The notes under the pieces are model-generated. The model worked only from the letters and a program-made list of their open reading frames with translations. It searched no databases and was not told where the DNA came from. DNA of 64,000 nt from Planctomycetota bacterium (GTDB lineage: Bacteria > Planctomycetota > Planctomycetia > Gemmatales > Gemmataceae), in NCBI GenBank assembly GCA_021781415.1, contig JAJXWW010000079.1:62001-126000 (forward strand), read 5' to 3'. This document shows positions 9,676 to 19,573 of this stretch, one piece after another; the first letter of the stretch is position 1; the number at the start of each line of letters is the position of its first letter. Both the position numbers and the translations under genes were made by a program.

Positions 9676-11514
9676 TCACAGACTGCGAAGGAAACGCAGC
9701 AGATCGTCTCTCTCTTGCGACGTCAAGCCGGGGCCGACCTTGTGCCGGTACTTCGTGAAGACTTCCTCGAGCGTCGCGGCTCGGTTGTCGTGCAAGAAAC
9801 GGTAGCCTTGACCGACGCCTCGCAATGAGGGGGGATTGAATTTGCGCAGACCGTTCTCATCGGCGAACCCCACGTCGTGCGTTTCGTGCGAAGTGTAGGT
9901 CAACGGCGAGATGTGACAGCGTATACAGCCGCGCTCGTGAAAGATCACTTCTCCCCTCTCGATTGTCTCTCGATCCTCCTTGTCTCCGGTGGCCGGTTCC
10001 AAGGGAGGTGGAGGCGGGAGCGTGTGGAGGTACGAAAGAAGATCGTTGATTTGCTCGCCGGAGATTGTGGGCGCGTGCATGGTGTCTTGCAACGATTTCT
10101 CAATCTGATCCTGAAGATACTTCATACTGCCGTTCCATCCCCACGGATCGGTCAAAGCCGTGCCGAGCAACGTCAAGGTTCGCTTGGGAGTACCGTAAGA
10201 GTTGTCGCCGAGCGTGTCGGCGAGCAAACCGTTCGTGTGTCCGTCGGTGTGGCAGCTGTGGCAGCTGAACCAACCGTCGCGGGACAAGTGCGCGTCGAAG
10301 AACAACAACTCGCCGCGATCGGCGGAAGTGAGATCGGGCTGCGAACCGAGGCGGATCGTCCCGACAACAAGCGCCTGACGCACATCGATCAGCGACAGTG
10401 AATCGTCGAATGTATTGAGGGTCACGAGCGGCTGCCCCGAAGCCCCCCACGCGATTGCCGTCGGCCTGCGTTCGACCGAGACGCGGCGATTGATGTCGCC
10501 TTCGTCGTTCACAAATGCCACTTCGTTGACTCCCGCCAGGGCCACGGCGAAAACCTCCGCATCCAATACCGTGATGCCCGACGGATCACCCGCTCCTCGT
10601 CCGTTCCCCTTCAACGAGATGATTTCAGAAGATTTATCGATATCCTTTATCGGTTTCGTCAAGAGTTCGATCGGCAGCGATCGCACGACGTTCACCATCA
10701 GTTGACCGCGCCAGACCTTCTCTTCCAGGGTTGGCAATTGCTGATCGAGAATCTGATGGGCGATCAACAAGTGCTTCTTGTCGGCGGCGACAGCTAGACC
10801 GCGCAGGTTGTGGCCGTTGATCTCGTGATGGACGAGCAATTTGCCCTCGACTGCGTCGAGCAGTGCCAGTCCGCCACCGAAAGCGTCGCTGACGACGAGC
10901 CGCGAACCGCCCGGCAACACGCACTGATTCCGGGGAGCGAAGGGCAAGCGAAGCGTGTGACGAATCCGAAGCGTCGCCGAATTGTCGGTGGTTGACAGAG
11001 GAGTCAGGTCCACGATCTGCACCCGCCGCGACCACAACGAGGCGACGCTTGCCCACTTTCCATCGCCCGAAACGACGACGCTGGCCGGATTCGACGCCGT
11101 TGCCAATCGGGATCGAACGCGGACAGTCTCGCCCACGATACGCGCTGCGATCAGTTCGTGCCGTTCGTCATCGACGGCGAGAATCGTCTTTCCGTCCGGC
11201 AACAGCGCAAGATCGTTCAGCCGCTTTCCAATCGTCGTTTCGCCGACCACCTTGCGGCGCGGGACGTCGACAATGGAGACAGTCCCACTGCGTTGATTGG
11301 CGACGCACAAAGTCTTTCCATCGCTTAGAAATGCGGCGGCGATGGGCCGGAGCAACCCTTCCGTTCGTTGAGGAGGCCGAGGAGGCGTCTGTCCCGCGAT
11401 CGCCAAATAGCCAATCCAGACAGCCAAGCAGACGGCCATTGTCCCGATCCAAGCAGAGCGTCCGCGCAAGCGGTTTGCAAGAGAGTGGATACGGCACAGA
11501 TTACGAGATAGCAT
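9676..11514 (-). CDS. YncE-like beta-propeller fused to di-haem cytochrome c peroxidase/MauG-like domain
   Basis: Repeated propeller motifs; two CxxCH sites (CHSCH, CIRCH); start chosen at MLSRNL (11514) to limit overlap with upstream gene. Confidence 0.8.
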   Translation of the reverse strand: MLSRNLCRIHSLANRLRGRSAWIGTMAVCLAVWIGYLAIAGQTPPRPPQRTEGLLRPIAAAFLSDGKTLCVANQRSGTVSIVDVPRRKVVGETTIGKRLNDLALLPDGKTILAVDDERHELIAARIVGETVRVRSRLATASNPASVVVSGDGKWASVASLWSRRVQIVDLTPLSTTDNSATLRIRHTLRLPFAPRNQCVLPGGSRLVVSDAFGGGLALLDAVEGKLLVHHEINGHNLRGLAVAADKKHLLIAHQILDQQLPTLEEKVWRGQLMVNVVRSLPIELLTKPIKDIDKSSEIISLKGNGRGAGDPSGITVLDAEVFAVALAGVNEVAFVNDEGDINRRVSVERRPTAIAWGASGQPLVTLNTFDDSLSLIDVRQALVVGTIRLGSQPDLTSADRGELLFFDAHLSRDGWFSCHSCHTDGHTNGLLADTLGDNSYGTPKRTLTLLGTALTDPWGWNGSMKYLQDQIEKSLQDTMHAPTISGEQINDLLSYLHTLPPPPPLEPATGDKEDRETIERGEVIFHERGCIRCHISPLTYTSHETHDVGFADENGLRKFNPPSLRGVGQGYRFLHDNRAATLEEVFTKYRHKVGPGLTSQERDDLLRFLRSL

Positions 11515-11542
11515 GATGGATTCCCTCGACCTTGGCACGGTC

Positions 11543-12715
11543 TCAACGATTTCCACCGGCCGCATGGAGCAGCGCCCGATGTAAGTCCTCTTGCAAATCT
11601 TCCAAATCTTCAATGCCGACGCTCAGGCGGATCAAGCCGTCGTCGATGCCACGGGCGATGCGGAGTTCGGCGGGAATGCTGGCGTGCGTCATCGTAGCCG
11701 GGTGACACACCAACGATTCTACACCACCGAGGCTTTCGGCGAGACTGAATAATTGCGTTTTCGTCAAGAATCGCTTTGCCGCCTCGCCTTCGCCCCGAAG
11801 TCGAATGCTTATCATGCCGCCGAAATCGCGCATCTGTCGCTTGGCAATCTCATGGCCGGGATGCGTCGTCAGGCCAGGATAATACACCCGGTCGATCTGC
11901 GGTTGCTCGCTCAGCCATGTTGCCAACTGGCGCGCGTTGGCACAATGGCGATCCATGCGCACGGCCAACGTCTTGAGGCCACGCAGCGTCAGGTATGCGT
12001 CGAACGGTCCCGGCACGCCACCGGCCGCATTCTGATAGAAGGCGATCTGTTGCAATAGCTCCTTGCGACCGACGACTGCCCCGCCCACCACGTCGGAATG
12101 GCCGCCGAGATATTTCGTGGTACTATGTACCACAAGATCCGCCCCCAAGGCAATCGGCTGTTGGAGATACGGCGAGGCGAAAGTGTTATCGACGGCCAAC
12201 AAGGCTCCGGCTTTGTGCGATGCCTCGGCAATGGCTGCAATATCGAGGATTTGCAAGAGCGGATTTGTCGGCGATTCGATCCAGACGAGCTTGGTCTTCT
12301 CGGTGAAGAGTTGGGCGAATCCGGCAGGAGTGGGATCGTCGGTGTAGCGCGCGAGAAGTCCCCACGGTTTGAAAACCCGTTCGAGCAGTCGATAGGTGCC
12401 GCCGTAGAGGTCGGCGGCAGCGACGACCTCATCGCCGGGTTGAAGCGTGGAGAGAACGGCGGTCGATGCGGCCAGCCCCGAGGCGAAAGCCAACCCGCGC
12501 TCGCCACCTTCGAGCGAGGCCAGACACGTCTCCAGAGCGGTGCGCGTCGGATTGCCGCTGCGCGAGTATTCGTAACCTTTGTGCTGTCCGGGTGCGGCTT
12601 GCGTATAGGTGCTAGTGGCGTAGATGGGCACGATGGTCGCGCCGGTGGCAGGATCGGCGTCCTGTCCGGCGTGGATGGCGCGCGTGGCGAAAGCGGGCAT
12701 ACGGGATCCGGTCAT
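11543..12715 (-). CDS. Cystathionine gamma-synthase / trans-sulfuration PLP enzyme
   Basis: TRAIHAGQDADPATGATIVPIYATSTY, YSRSGNPTRTALE, HSTTKYLGGHSDVVGG. Confidence 0.93.
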   Translation of the reverse strand: MTGSRMPAFATRAIHAGQDADPATGATIVPIYATSTYTQAAPGQHKGYEYSRSGNPTRTALETCLASLEGGERGLAFASGLAASTAVLSTLQPGDEVVAAADLYGGTYRLLERVFKPWGLLARYTDDPTPAGFAQLFTEKTKLVWIESPTNPLLQILDIAAIAEASHKAGALLAVDNTFASPYLQQPIALGADLVVHSTTKYLGGHSDVVGGAVVGRKELLQQIAFYQNAAGGVPGPFDAYLTLRGLKTLAVRMDRHCANARQLATWLSEQPQIDRVYYPGLTTHPGHEIAKRQMRDFGGMISIRLRGEGEAAKRFLTKTQLFSLAESLGGVESLVCHPATMTHASIPAELRIARGIDDGLIRLSVGIEDLEDLQEDLHRALLHAAGGNR

Positions 12716-12803
12716 GATGTCAAAGCCTCCTTACTAAATGCGAAGGGTAGCCGTCTCGATTCGTCGCGAACAAGATTGCGATGAAACGGAGCCGTGATAC
12801 ATT

Positions 12804-13784
12804 TCATTGTCCCTCCAACTCCGACGTATCGAGCCGTCCCTCGGCCTGCAACTGTTTGAACTGCGTCAGGGTGCGGCGGATGCCCTCCACGAGCGGCGTC
12901 TTCGGCGGCAATCCCACATCGCGCTGGAGCGCGGAATCGTCGAGATCGTAGGCGATGGCGATTTGCCGTTCGCCGTGGGTGATGAGTTTCGCCGCGGCGG
13001 GATCGACTTCACACAGCGCACGGTGGAACGCCGGCAGATCGACGACATCGCCGCGCAGGTTGTACGACTTCGCTCCGTTGTACGGCGCTTCCAGACAACG
13101 AATAAAAACGTTCGCGACGTCTTCGACGTACTGCAAATCCTGCCAGCCGCCATAGGTAATGTGATACGGCCGGCCCAGCGCCAACGATTTGATTGCCTTG
13201 GTCGGTTCGCTGGTCATGCCGAAATCGCGGCCAACGCCGTAAACCGTCCACGGACGCAGACCGATGCTCGAAAGAGCGTGATCCTGAAAATAGATGCGGG
13301 CGTTGCCTTCGTTGCAGCATTTGAAATAGCCATACTGCGTCGTCGGCTTCAGCGGCACATCGTCGTTCAATCGCCCGGCGGGATAGGCTTCCGGCGGCCC
13401 GAACACGGCGGCGGAACTGGCATACACGAGCCGTTGGACTTGCCCCTGAGCTTCGCGCATCGCCTCGAAAACACACAGCGTGCCGACGACGTTCACTTGA
13501 GCGCCGAGGATTGGATTGGCCCGACAGACCGGCACCTGAAGGCCGGCAAGATGAACGACATGGGTGATCTCATATTGTTTCATCGCCGACTTCAAGCCGG
13601 CCAAGTCGGTCACATCTCCCTGGATAAAGGGCACGTTCCGAAGTTGCTCCGCGCTCAGAATCTGTTTCATCCGGCGCGTGTCTTCCTTCAAATCGTAAAT
13701 GAACGCCCGATCGCCGCGTTCCAGCAAGAAACGCACAATCCAACTGCCGATACATCCGTAACCGCCGGTCAAAAGAACACGCAT
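12804..13784 (-). CDS. NAD-dependent epimerase/dehydratase
   Basis: MRVLLTGGYGCIGSWIV Rossmann motif, YGYFKCCNE (YxxxK). Confidence 0.9.
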   Translation of the reverse strand: MRVLLTGGYGCIGSWIVRFLLERGDRAFIYDLKEDTRRMKQILSAEQLRNVPFIQGDVTDLAGLKSAMKQYEITHVVHLAGLQVPVCRANPILGAQVNVVGTLCVFEAMREAQGQVQRLVYASSAAVFGPPEAYPAGRLNDDVPLKPTTQYGYFKCCNEGNARIYFQDHALSSIGLRPWTVYGVGRDFGMTSEPTKAIKSLALGRPYHITYGGWQDLQYVEDVANVFIRCLEAPYNGAKSYNLRGDVVDLPAFHRALCEVDPAAAKLITHGERQIAIAYDLDDSALQRDVGLPPKTPLVEGIRRTLTQFKQLQAEGRLDTSELEGQ

Positions 13785-13873
13785 GGGAAAGCTCCTCTTC
13801 CATTCCGGACATTTGACGTACACGACGCCCACGGGTACAGTGATAGGCGATTTTCCTTTGGAGGGCCAGCATC

Positions 13874-14701
13874 ATGCAAGACGGCATCTGCTCGGAACCG
13901 GCGTTTCCCACGCACATCGACCCGCCTTTTCGATTGGAGTATCGCCTTGGGATCGATGACTTCATCGCCTACTGGATCTACCTTGCCTGCAAAATTCCGA
14001 AACGTCTGCCGCTACGCATCGAAGATCGGCTTGCTATGATCCGGCTGGTCTTCGATGGGTGCGTGTTCTGCGGCGCGTTGACGATCTTCACTTTCTTTTT
14101 CGTGAAACGAATTGGTAGAACTATTGAACCGGATACCAATTTCGATCTGCCGACGATGATCTTTTGGTTTAATATTTGGCTTGTTTTCTTTTGCCGGCCT
14201 CCTAGCATTCTGGCGTGGCCGAAATCGTTCCTGAAAGGTCCGCTGGCGCGACCGACTCGTTGGTTGTGTTCGTTCGCCCTTCGCAATTTGGCGAAGGCGA
14301 AAGTGCGCGGCGGTGCCCTTGATACCATATCCTCCTATCGAGTCGTCGTGACTCCCGAAGGAATTATCCAAACGGCGGAGAGGCTGACGACGCGAGAAGA
14401 GCTAAAGGCGGTACTTTACAGCCGAGAGGAAAAGCTTTCTTGGGCAGCTGTGGAAATCATCGGGGAAGATGAAGAACGAATCTTTCTTATCACCGATAAT
14501 TCCATCCCCGTAATCGTTCCGCGCTCTACATTTCCTCACGAAAAAACGGCCGAATCGTTTCTTCAAATGGCACGGCGCTATCGAGAGGCAAGAGGCGTCT
14601 TCCTTTCCACTTCTGCTGATGCCGTTGGAGACCTCACTGCTCCTTCCCACGCAATGTCGCCGGCCATTCAAACCGGACCAAACGGGCAACGGCCGTTTTG
14701 A
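13874..14701 (+). CDS. Membrane protein, YcxB-like C-terminal domain
   Basis: Two hydrophobic segments then ISSYRVVVTPEGIIQTAER...LSWAAVEIIGEDEERIFLIT. Confidence 0.6.
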   Translation: MQDGICSEPAFPTHIDPPFRLEYRLGIDDFIAYWIYLACKIPKRLPLRIEDRLAMIRLVFDGCVFCGALTIFTFFFVKRIGRTIEPDTNFDLPTMIFWFNIWLVFFCRPPSILAWPKSFLKGPLARPTRWLCSFALRNLAKAKVRGGALDTISSYRVVVTPEGIIQTAERLTTREELKAVLYSREEKLSWAAVEIIGEDEERIFLITDNSIPVIVPRSTFPHEKTAESFLQMARRYREARGVFLSTSADAVGDLTAPSHAMSPAIQTGPNGQRPF

Positions 14702-14807
14702 ACCTTTCGCAATCGGGAACGCCGTAGTCAAGGATCGATTCCTCGCGTATGCTTATCTTGTTGTTTTTTGACTGCGGAATACGAACTACGAACTACGGAA
14801 AAGGGCT

Positions 14808-15833
14808 ATGTCTCCAAGCGTTGCGGTAGTTGGTGCGACAGGTGCGGTCGGCGAGATCATGCGGCGGGTGCTCGACGAGCGGAAATTCCCCTTCCGCACT
14901 ATCAAATTCCTCGCCTCCGAGCGCAGCGCGGGTAAATCGGTCACTTTCCAGGGTAAAACGTACACCGTCGAGGCCATTCGCCCCGAAGCGTTTGCCGGCG
15001 TGGATATTGTGCTGTCGAGCACGCCAGCCGGGGTCAGCCGTGAGGCGAGTCCGATGGCGGCGAAAGCCGGGGCTATCGTTATCGACAATTCCAGTGCGTG
15101 GCGCATGGACCCGGACGTACCGCTCGTCGTGCCGGAGGTGAACGCCGAGGCGCTGCGGCACATTCCCAAGGGGATCGTGGCCAATCCCAACTGCTCGACG
15201 ATTCAGATGGTCGTCGCTCTGAAGCCGCTGCACGATCTGGCCAAGATCAAGCGCGTGGTTGTCGCCACGTATCAGGCGTCGTCGGGCAAGGGGGCGACGG
15301 GCATGATGGAACTGGATGCCCAAGTCGCCGCGGTCGGCCGCAATGAGCCGGTGCCGCCGGTGAAGGCTCACGCCGCCCAGTTGGCCGGAAACGTCTTGCC
15401 GCACGATTGGAAGGCAGGCGACGAAGGCTATACCGAGGAAGAATGGAAGATGGTGCGCGAGACGCACAAAATCATGGGCGACGACAGCATTCAAGTGTCG
15501 CCGACCACGGTGCGCGTGCCGGTGCGCATCGGGCATTCGGAGGCGATCAATCTGGAGTTTTGCCGGCCCATCACTCCTGAACAGGCCCGCGAAGCATTGC
15601 GCCGCGCGCCTGGTATCGTCGTTCTCGACGACGCGAGCAAGGGAGAGGTGCCGTTGCCTTTGCACCTGACGGGACGCGATGAAGTATTCGTTGGCCGCAT
15701 TCGCCGCGATCCGACCGTGCCGCACGGCCTCAATCTGTGGGTCGTCGCCGATAACCTCCGCAAGGGTGCGGCCACCAACGCGATTCAGATCGCCGAAGTC
15801 CTGGTCCAACGCGGCTGGCTGCCGCGCAAGTAG
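14808..15833 (+). CDS. asd: Aspartate-semialdehyde dehydrogenase
   Basis: VAVVGATGAVGEIMRRVLDER, VANPNCSTIQMVVALKPLHD. Confidence 0.96.
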   Translation: MSPSVAVVGATGAVGEIMRRVLDERKFPFRTIKFLASERSAGKSVTFQGKTYTVEAIRPEAFAGVDIVLSSTPAGVSREASPMAAKAGAIVIDNSSAWRMDPDVPLVVPEVNAEALRHIPKGIVANPNCSTIQMVVALKPLHDLAKIKRVVVATYQASSGKGATGMMELDAQVAAVGRNEPVPPVKAHAAQLAGNVLPHDWKAGDEGYTEEEWKMVRETHKIMGDDSIQVSPTTVRVPVRIGHSEAINLEFCRPITPEQAREALRRAPGIVVLDDASKGEVPLPLHLTGRDEVFVGRIRRDPTVPHGLNLWVVADNLRKGAATNAIQIAEVLVQRGWLPRK

Positions 15834-15918
15834 CATTGCCAAGCGGGAGCGTGGGAACGAGGAGCTAGGGTGGGTCGAGCGGAGCGAGACCCACCGCGCG
15901 AGTTCCGGAATTCGTTCG

Positions 15919-17244
15919 TTATTGGCGGCATTCCGAGCATGGTGCGGCGTCGGTGTAGCCGCATTCGGCGGGTAGGATGCCTTGAGCCTGTTTGAGTTTG
16001 ACGGCGGCGATTTTCCACCCAAGGAACTCCTTAATCACTTCGCCGCGCGCCTTGTACCAGTCCATGTGGGCCTGAGTTAACTCGGAAATGCCGCGAAGAC
16101 CTTCGGCGCGTTGCTTTTCCAGATCGCGGATGCGCTCGTGCCGGCGCTCGGACGCCTCGCGCGCCAGCACCACGGCCTCGCGTCGGGCATTGACTTCGTA
16201 GGCCGCCTCGCGGATTTCCGCCTCCGTCTCCCGTTCGCGCTCGCGCAGGAATGTTCGCAGTTGATCGCGGATGCGCTCCACTTCTTCCTCTTGCCCCGGT
16301 CGAACGTGCGACAGTCTGCCCAACAGAGGCAGCAGCTTGCAGTTTGGCCCGGGACGCGACAGAGCAAGCAACGGGCTAATCGTTTGTAAGAAGGCGCGCG
16401 AGGCACCGAGCGTGTCGCGGTCGAGGTCGGCGATGAGGGCGCGGAGCAGTAACAACTGCGGACGTTGGCTCATTCCGAGCCGAACGGCGCTCTCAACATC
16501 GCCGACAGAATCCGAAACGAGTCCAACGCCGGGGTCCGCTTGGATGCGCCAATCGTCCTCAGCGCCGAAGCCGAGCGCCAGGCGCAGTTTGCCGTTGAGT
16601 TGTTCGAGGGTCAACTGATTCTGCGCCTGCTGCAATTGCAGTTCAACGAGTTGACGCTGATACTCTTCCAGAGGCGACGGCAGGGGAATGCCGAGTTTTT
16701 TCATCTGTTCGGCGCGCCGCAGCGTCTCTCTGGCTCGCTCGGTTGCCAGGGCCATCAAGTCGGCTTTGGCCTCGGCGGCGGCGAGCTGATAGTAGGCTTC
16801 CAAGGCCGCCCCCGCCGCCCGATCGCGGATCTCCAGAGCGCTGTACCGAAGCATCGAAGCCTGAAACGCGCGTTGCTTTTCCGATTTGTCCTTTCTGGTA
16901 TGTCTGGATTGATCGCGCCGCGCGCCCAGTCGCTTCCGCTGATCGTCGAGCGCGTCGGCCAACGGAGCATGTTTGGCGGCGAGACATTGACATTCGCCGG
17001 GAGAAAGTGCGCGATAGACAGCCTTTGTGCTGGATTCGAGCGGCGGATGGGGCGGTTGCAACGTGGCGGCCAACTGCTGTACGGTTGGCTCCTGGGGGCT
17101 TCGCTCCACCTGGACCGGTGGATTCTCGCCGTGGTGCGCGGCATGAGACGCGGAGCGCCGGCCGCAATGGCCCAGCGAACAGCCGGACATTGCGGACAAG
17201 AGCGTTCCAGTTGCGAGCAGAAATAAGGCCCGCCTCATGTGCAT
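15919..17244 (-). CDS. TolC-family outer membrane lipoprotein
   Basis: Lipobox-like signal (LLATGTLLSAMSGCSLG), long helical TolC-type repeats. Confidence 0.7.
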   Translation of the reverse strand: MHMRRALFLLATGTLLSAMSGCSLGHCGRRSASHAAHHGENPPVQVERSPQEPTVQQLAATLQPPHPPLESSTKAVYRALSPGECQCLAAKHAPLADALDDQRKRLGARRDQSRHTRKDKSEKQRAFQASMLRYSALEIRDRAAGAALEAYYQLAAAEAKADLMALATERARETLRRAEQMKKLGIPLPSPLEEYQRQLVELQLQQAQNQLTLEQLNGKLRLALGFGAEDDWRIQADPGVGLVSDSVGDVESAVRLGMSQRPQLLLLRALIADLDRDTLGASRAFLQTISPLLALSRPGPNCKLLPLLGRLSHVRPGQEEEVERIRDQLRTFLRERERETEAEIREAAYEVNARREAVVLAREASERRHERIRDLEKQRAEGLRGISELTQAHMDWYKARGEVIKEFLGWKIAAVKLKQAQGILPAECGYTDAAPCSECRQ

Positions 17245-17263
17245 CGCCTCGGTTCGCGTCCCA

Positions 17264-18850
17264 TTAGATCGCCTTGCGGAGCAGGGCGGACTCGCCAACG
17301 TCGAGACCCCGATGTTTCCGCCTAAATCGCGCCGCGCCTTCGTTCAGCGCCGCGGCCAACTTCGGCCACACGCTCTCGGCATCGACCAACTCGCGCATGC
17401 GCCCGCGCGCGTGGGCGGCCATTTTTTGATAGCCCGCGCTGTGCTGCCGCGCCGTCTCATAGCTCGCACGCAGCCGATCGTGCAGCGACTGCCAGACGAG
17501 TCGATGCCAGGTGGTGCGATAACCCCCGTCGATCTCTTGCGGCCAGCGCGCCGGCTCCGGATGCGAGGCCAGGGTAAAGCTGCAATCGTCGTCGAGGGAA
17601 TCGGCCATCCCGGTGTGCGGCGGCGCGATCGCCGGACGCCCCGCCGCCAGAAAGTTTTGCAAAGGCAAACAGGAACCTTCGGCCCGCGAGGTGTTCAAAT
17701 AGTAGGTGCTGGCCCGCGTCAACTCGAGCAATTGGGCCTCGGACAAATACGCGGTCACGAAGACGAGTTTGCAGCGATGGCTCAGGCCGCAGGCGCGATA
17801 GAAGGCGAACATCTCGGCCAATGCCGCCGCCTCCCACTCCGCCGACACCACCAGCTTGACCACCAGCGTCGCGTCCTCGCGGTCGCGCAGAGCAAGGAGA
17901 TAGCCCGACAGCAAATCGTGCCAGTTCTTTCGAGCGTCGAATGGATTCAGAATGGTCGTGTAGACCACTCCGCTAAGCGTCAAGCTCGATAAGGGAGGAT
18001 ACAACTCGCGCACGTCGCGCTCGCGCAATGTTTGGCGAGCGGACCACAGTCCGGCGCGCACCGCGCGGGCCGTGCGATGGATCGCTTTGCCCACCGGATT
18101 CGGCATGAGTCCGACGCATTTTTTGTAGAGTTGGCGCAGACCGGCGCGCGTCCTTAGATGCCCGGTCTCAGTGCTGACCCAAGGGCGCGGGGCGCGAGGC
18201 ATCGCCGTTGGCTGTGGAAAGACGTAACACGGACAATCGAGTACCACACGCTGTCCGGCTCGCCAATCCGCCACGCGGAAATAGTCGGCCTCTATCGGCA
18301 CCGGCACAACGTGAACCGGAGTTTTCACCCCAGCGCGCAGAAAGGCGGAGCGCGAAAACTGCGTGTGGGTGACGATCAGATCGACCTCATTGGCTCGCTT
18401 GGCCCAATTGTGGCGCGGATCGTCTTCTAAATCGAAACTCGGGATGTCCGGAAATTCCCAGGCCGGTACCGCCACATTGGGGATGCCGGCGACGAGGTCC
18501 ATCAGATGCAACGGCAGGAAACTGAGATGGATCGGCTGTCTCCGTTGGCTACTCGCTTCGGCGGCGGCGCGTTCGAGCGCGACGGACGGACCCGATACGT
18601 CGCGGTGGTTGCCCCAGCGTTCCAACAGCGGAGCGAAGGCCCGATAGACGTAGCGATAGGAATAGGCGTCGCGCCCCAGCCGGCGTTTCATGTCGCCGTC
18701 GCTGTACATGGAAGTAACGAGCAACAGCGGATCGTCGTCCAGCTTGAGCGTCTGCTCGTCTCGCATCGACTTCCCCATTTGCCCACTTCGCCCACGCGCC
18801 CCGAAGTCCACGACCCGATGGCGGCGATTACCGTGTTTGTTATCGTTCAC
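17264..18850 (-). CDS. Glycosyltransferase family 1/4-like
   Basis: VDLIVTHTQFSRSAFLRAGVKTPVHVVPVPIEADYF; C-terminal NTSRAEGSCLPLQNFLAAGRPAIAP. Confidence 0.85.
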   Translation of the reverse strand: MNDNKHGNRRHRVVDFGARGRSGQMGKSMRDEQTLKLDDDPLLLVTSMYSDGDMKRRLGRDAYSYRYVYRAFAPLLERWGNHRDVSGPSVALERAAAEASSQRRQPIHLSFLPLHLMDLVAGIPNVAVPAWEFPDIPSFDLEDDPRHNWAKRANEVDLIVTHTQFSRSAFLRAGVKTPVHVVPVPIEADYFRVADWRAGQRVVLDCPCYVFPQPTAMPRAPRPWVSTETGHLRTRAGLRQLYKKCVGLMPNPVGKAIHRTARAVRAGLWSARQTLRERDVRELYPPLSSLTLSGVVYTTILNPFDARKNWHDLLSGYLLALRDREDATLVVKLVVSAEWEAAALAEMFAFYRACGLSHRCKLVFVTAYLSEAQLLELTRASTYYLNTSRAEGSCLPLQNFLAAGRPAIAPPHTGMADSLDDDCSFTLASHPEPARWPQEIDGGYRTTWHRLVWQSLHDRLRASYETARQHSAGYQKMAAHARGRMRELVDAESVWPKLAAALNEGAARFRRKHRGLDVGESALLRKAI

Positions 18851-18912
18851 TCCATGCGAGAAGTTGAGAGAAATGCCGAGAATGACGATTGTGCCGAGGC
18901 TGCCGACTTGAA

Positions 18913-18940
18913 GGCGAACCGGCGGCGTGAGCCGCCGGGT
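18913..18940. repeat. Single-copy palindrome of the same family as the 41658-42020 array
   Basis: GGCGAACCGGCGGCGTGAGCCGCCGGGT, 28 nt, compensatory stem change versus the array unit. Confidence 0.7.
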
Positions 18941-19021
18941 TCATTTCCCCGCCCAACGACGTGCGCTTCCGGCTCGCCGCTCAACTTGGCGCAATACCGC
19001 GCCGCTGCTACCGTGGCGGAC

Positions 19022-19417
19022 ATGAAGGCACAACCCCCTAGCTCTCCGCACCGCGCCGTTTCCCGTCTCGCTTCCTTTCGCCATGCCTTTTCCGGCTGGT
19101 GGTATGTCCTCTGCTCGCAGCGCAATGCCTGGATTCACGCCCTCGCCTCGGTAGCCGTCTTCGCCCTCGCCCTATGGCTACCATTGGGACGCATCGAGTG
19201 GGCGATTCTCATTCTGACCGTGGCCCTCGTCTGGGTAGCGGAGTTCGTCAATACCGCCGTCGAGGCCGTGGTCGATCTGTCGTCGCCCAACATTCATCCG
19301 CTGGCCAAGATCGCCAAAGATGTCGCGGCGGCGTCCGTGCTGATCGCGGCGCTGTCCGCCGTCGTCGTTGGAGTGCTTCTTTTAGGACCGCTTTTGTGGT
19401 CGAAATGGTCGGGCTAA
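19022..19417 (+). CDS. dgkA: Diacylglycerol kinase family protein
   Basis: AFSGWWYVLCSQRNAWIHA...EWAILILTVALVWVAEFVNTAVEAVVDL. Confidence 0.9.
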   Translation: MKAQPPSSPHRAVSRLASFRHAFSGWWYVLCSQRNAWIHALASVAVFALALWLPLGRIEWAILILTVALVWVAEFVNTAVEAVVDLSSPNIHPLAKIAKDVAAASVLIAALSAVVVGVLLLGPLLWSKWSG

Positions 19418-19573
19418 GGTCGTCCGGGCACGGCATCGCCGGTTGTTTCGCGGGATGGCGGAACTCTGGTGCGGTTCCCTCTTGGCCCAGGCGATGGTTT
19501 TGGGGTACAATTTCCGTTTGACGTTGGGCGATGGATTGCCTCACTTCTCACCGATGACCGAAAGGATGTGGTC

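Noticed and set aside
12716-12803. SAM riboswitch or other leader for the cystathionine gamma-synthase gene
   Set aside because: The upstream gap is under 90 nt and shows no recognisable riboswitch fold or terminator.
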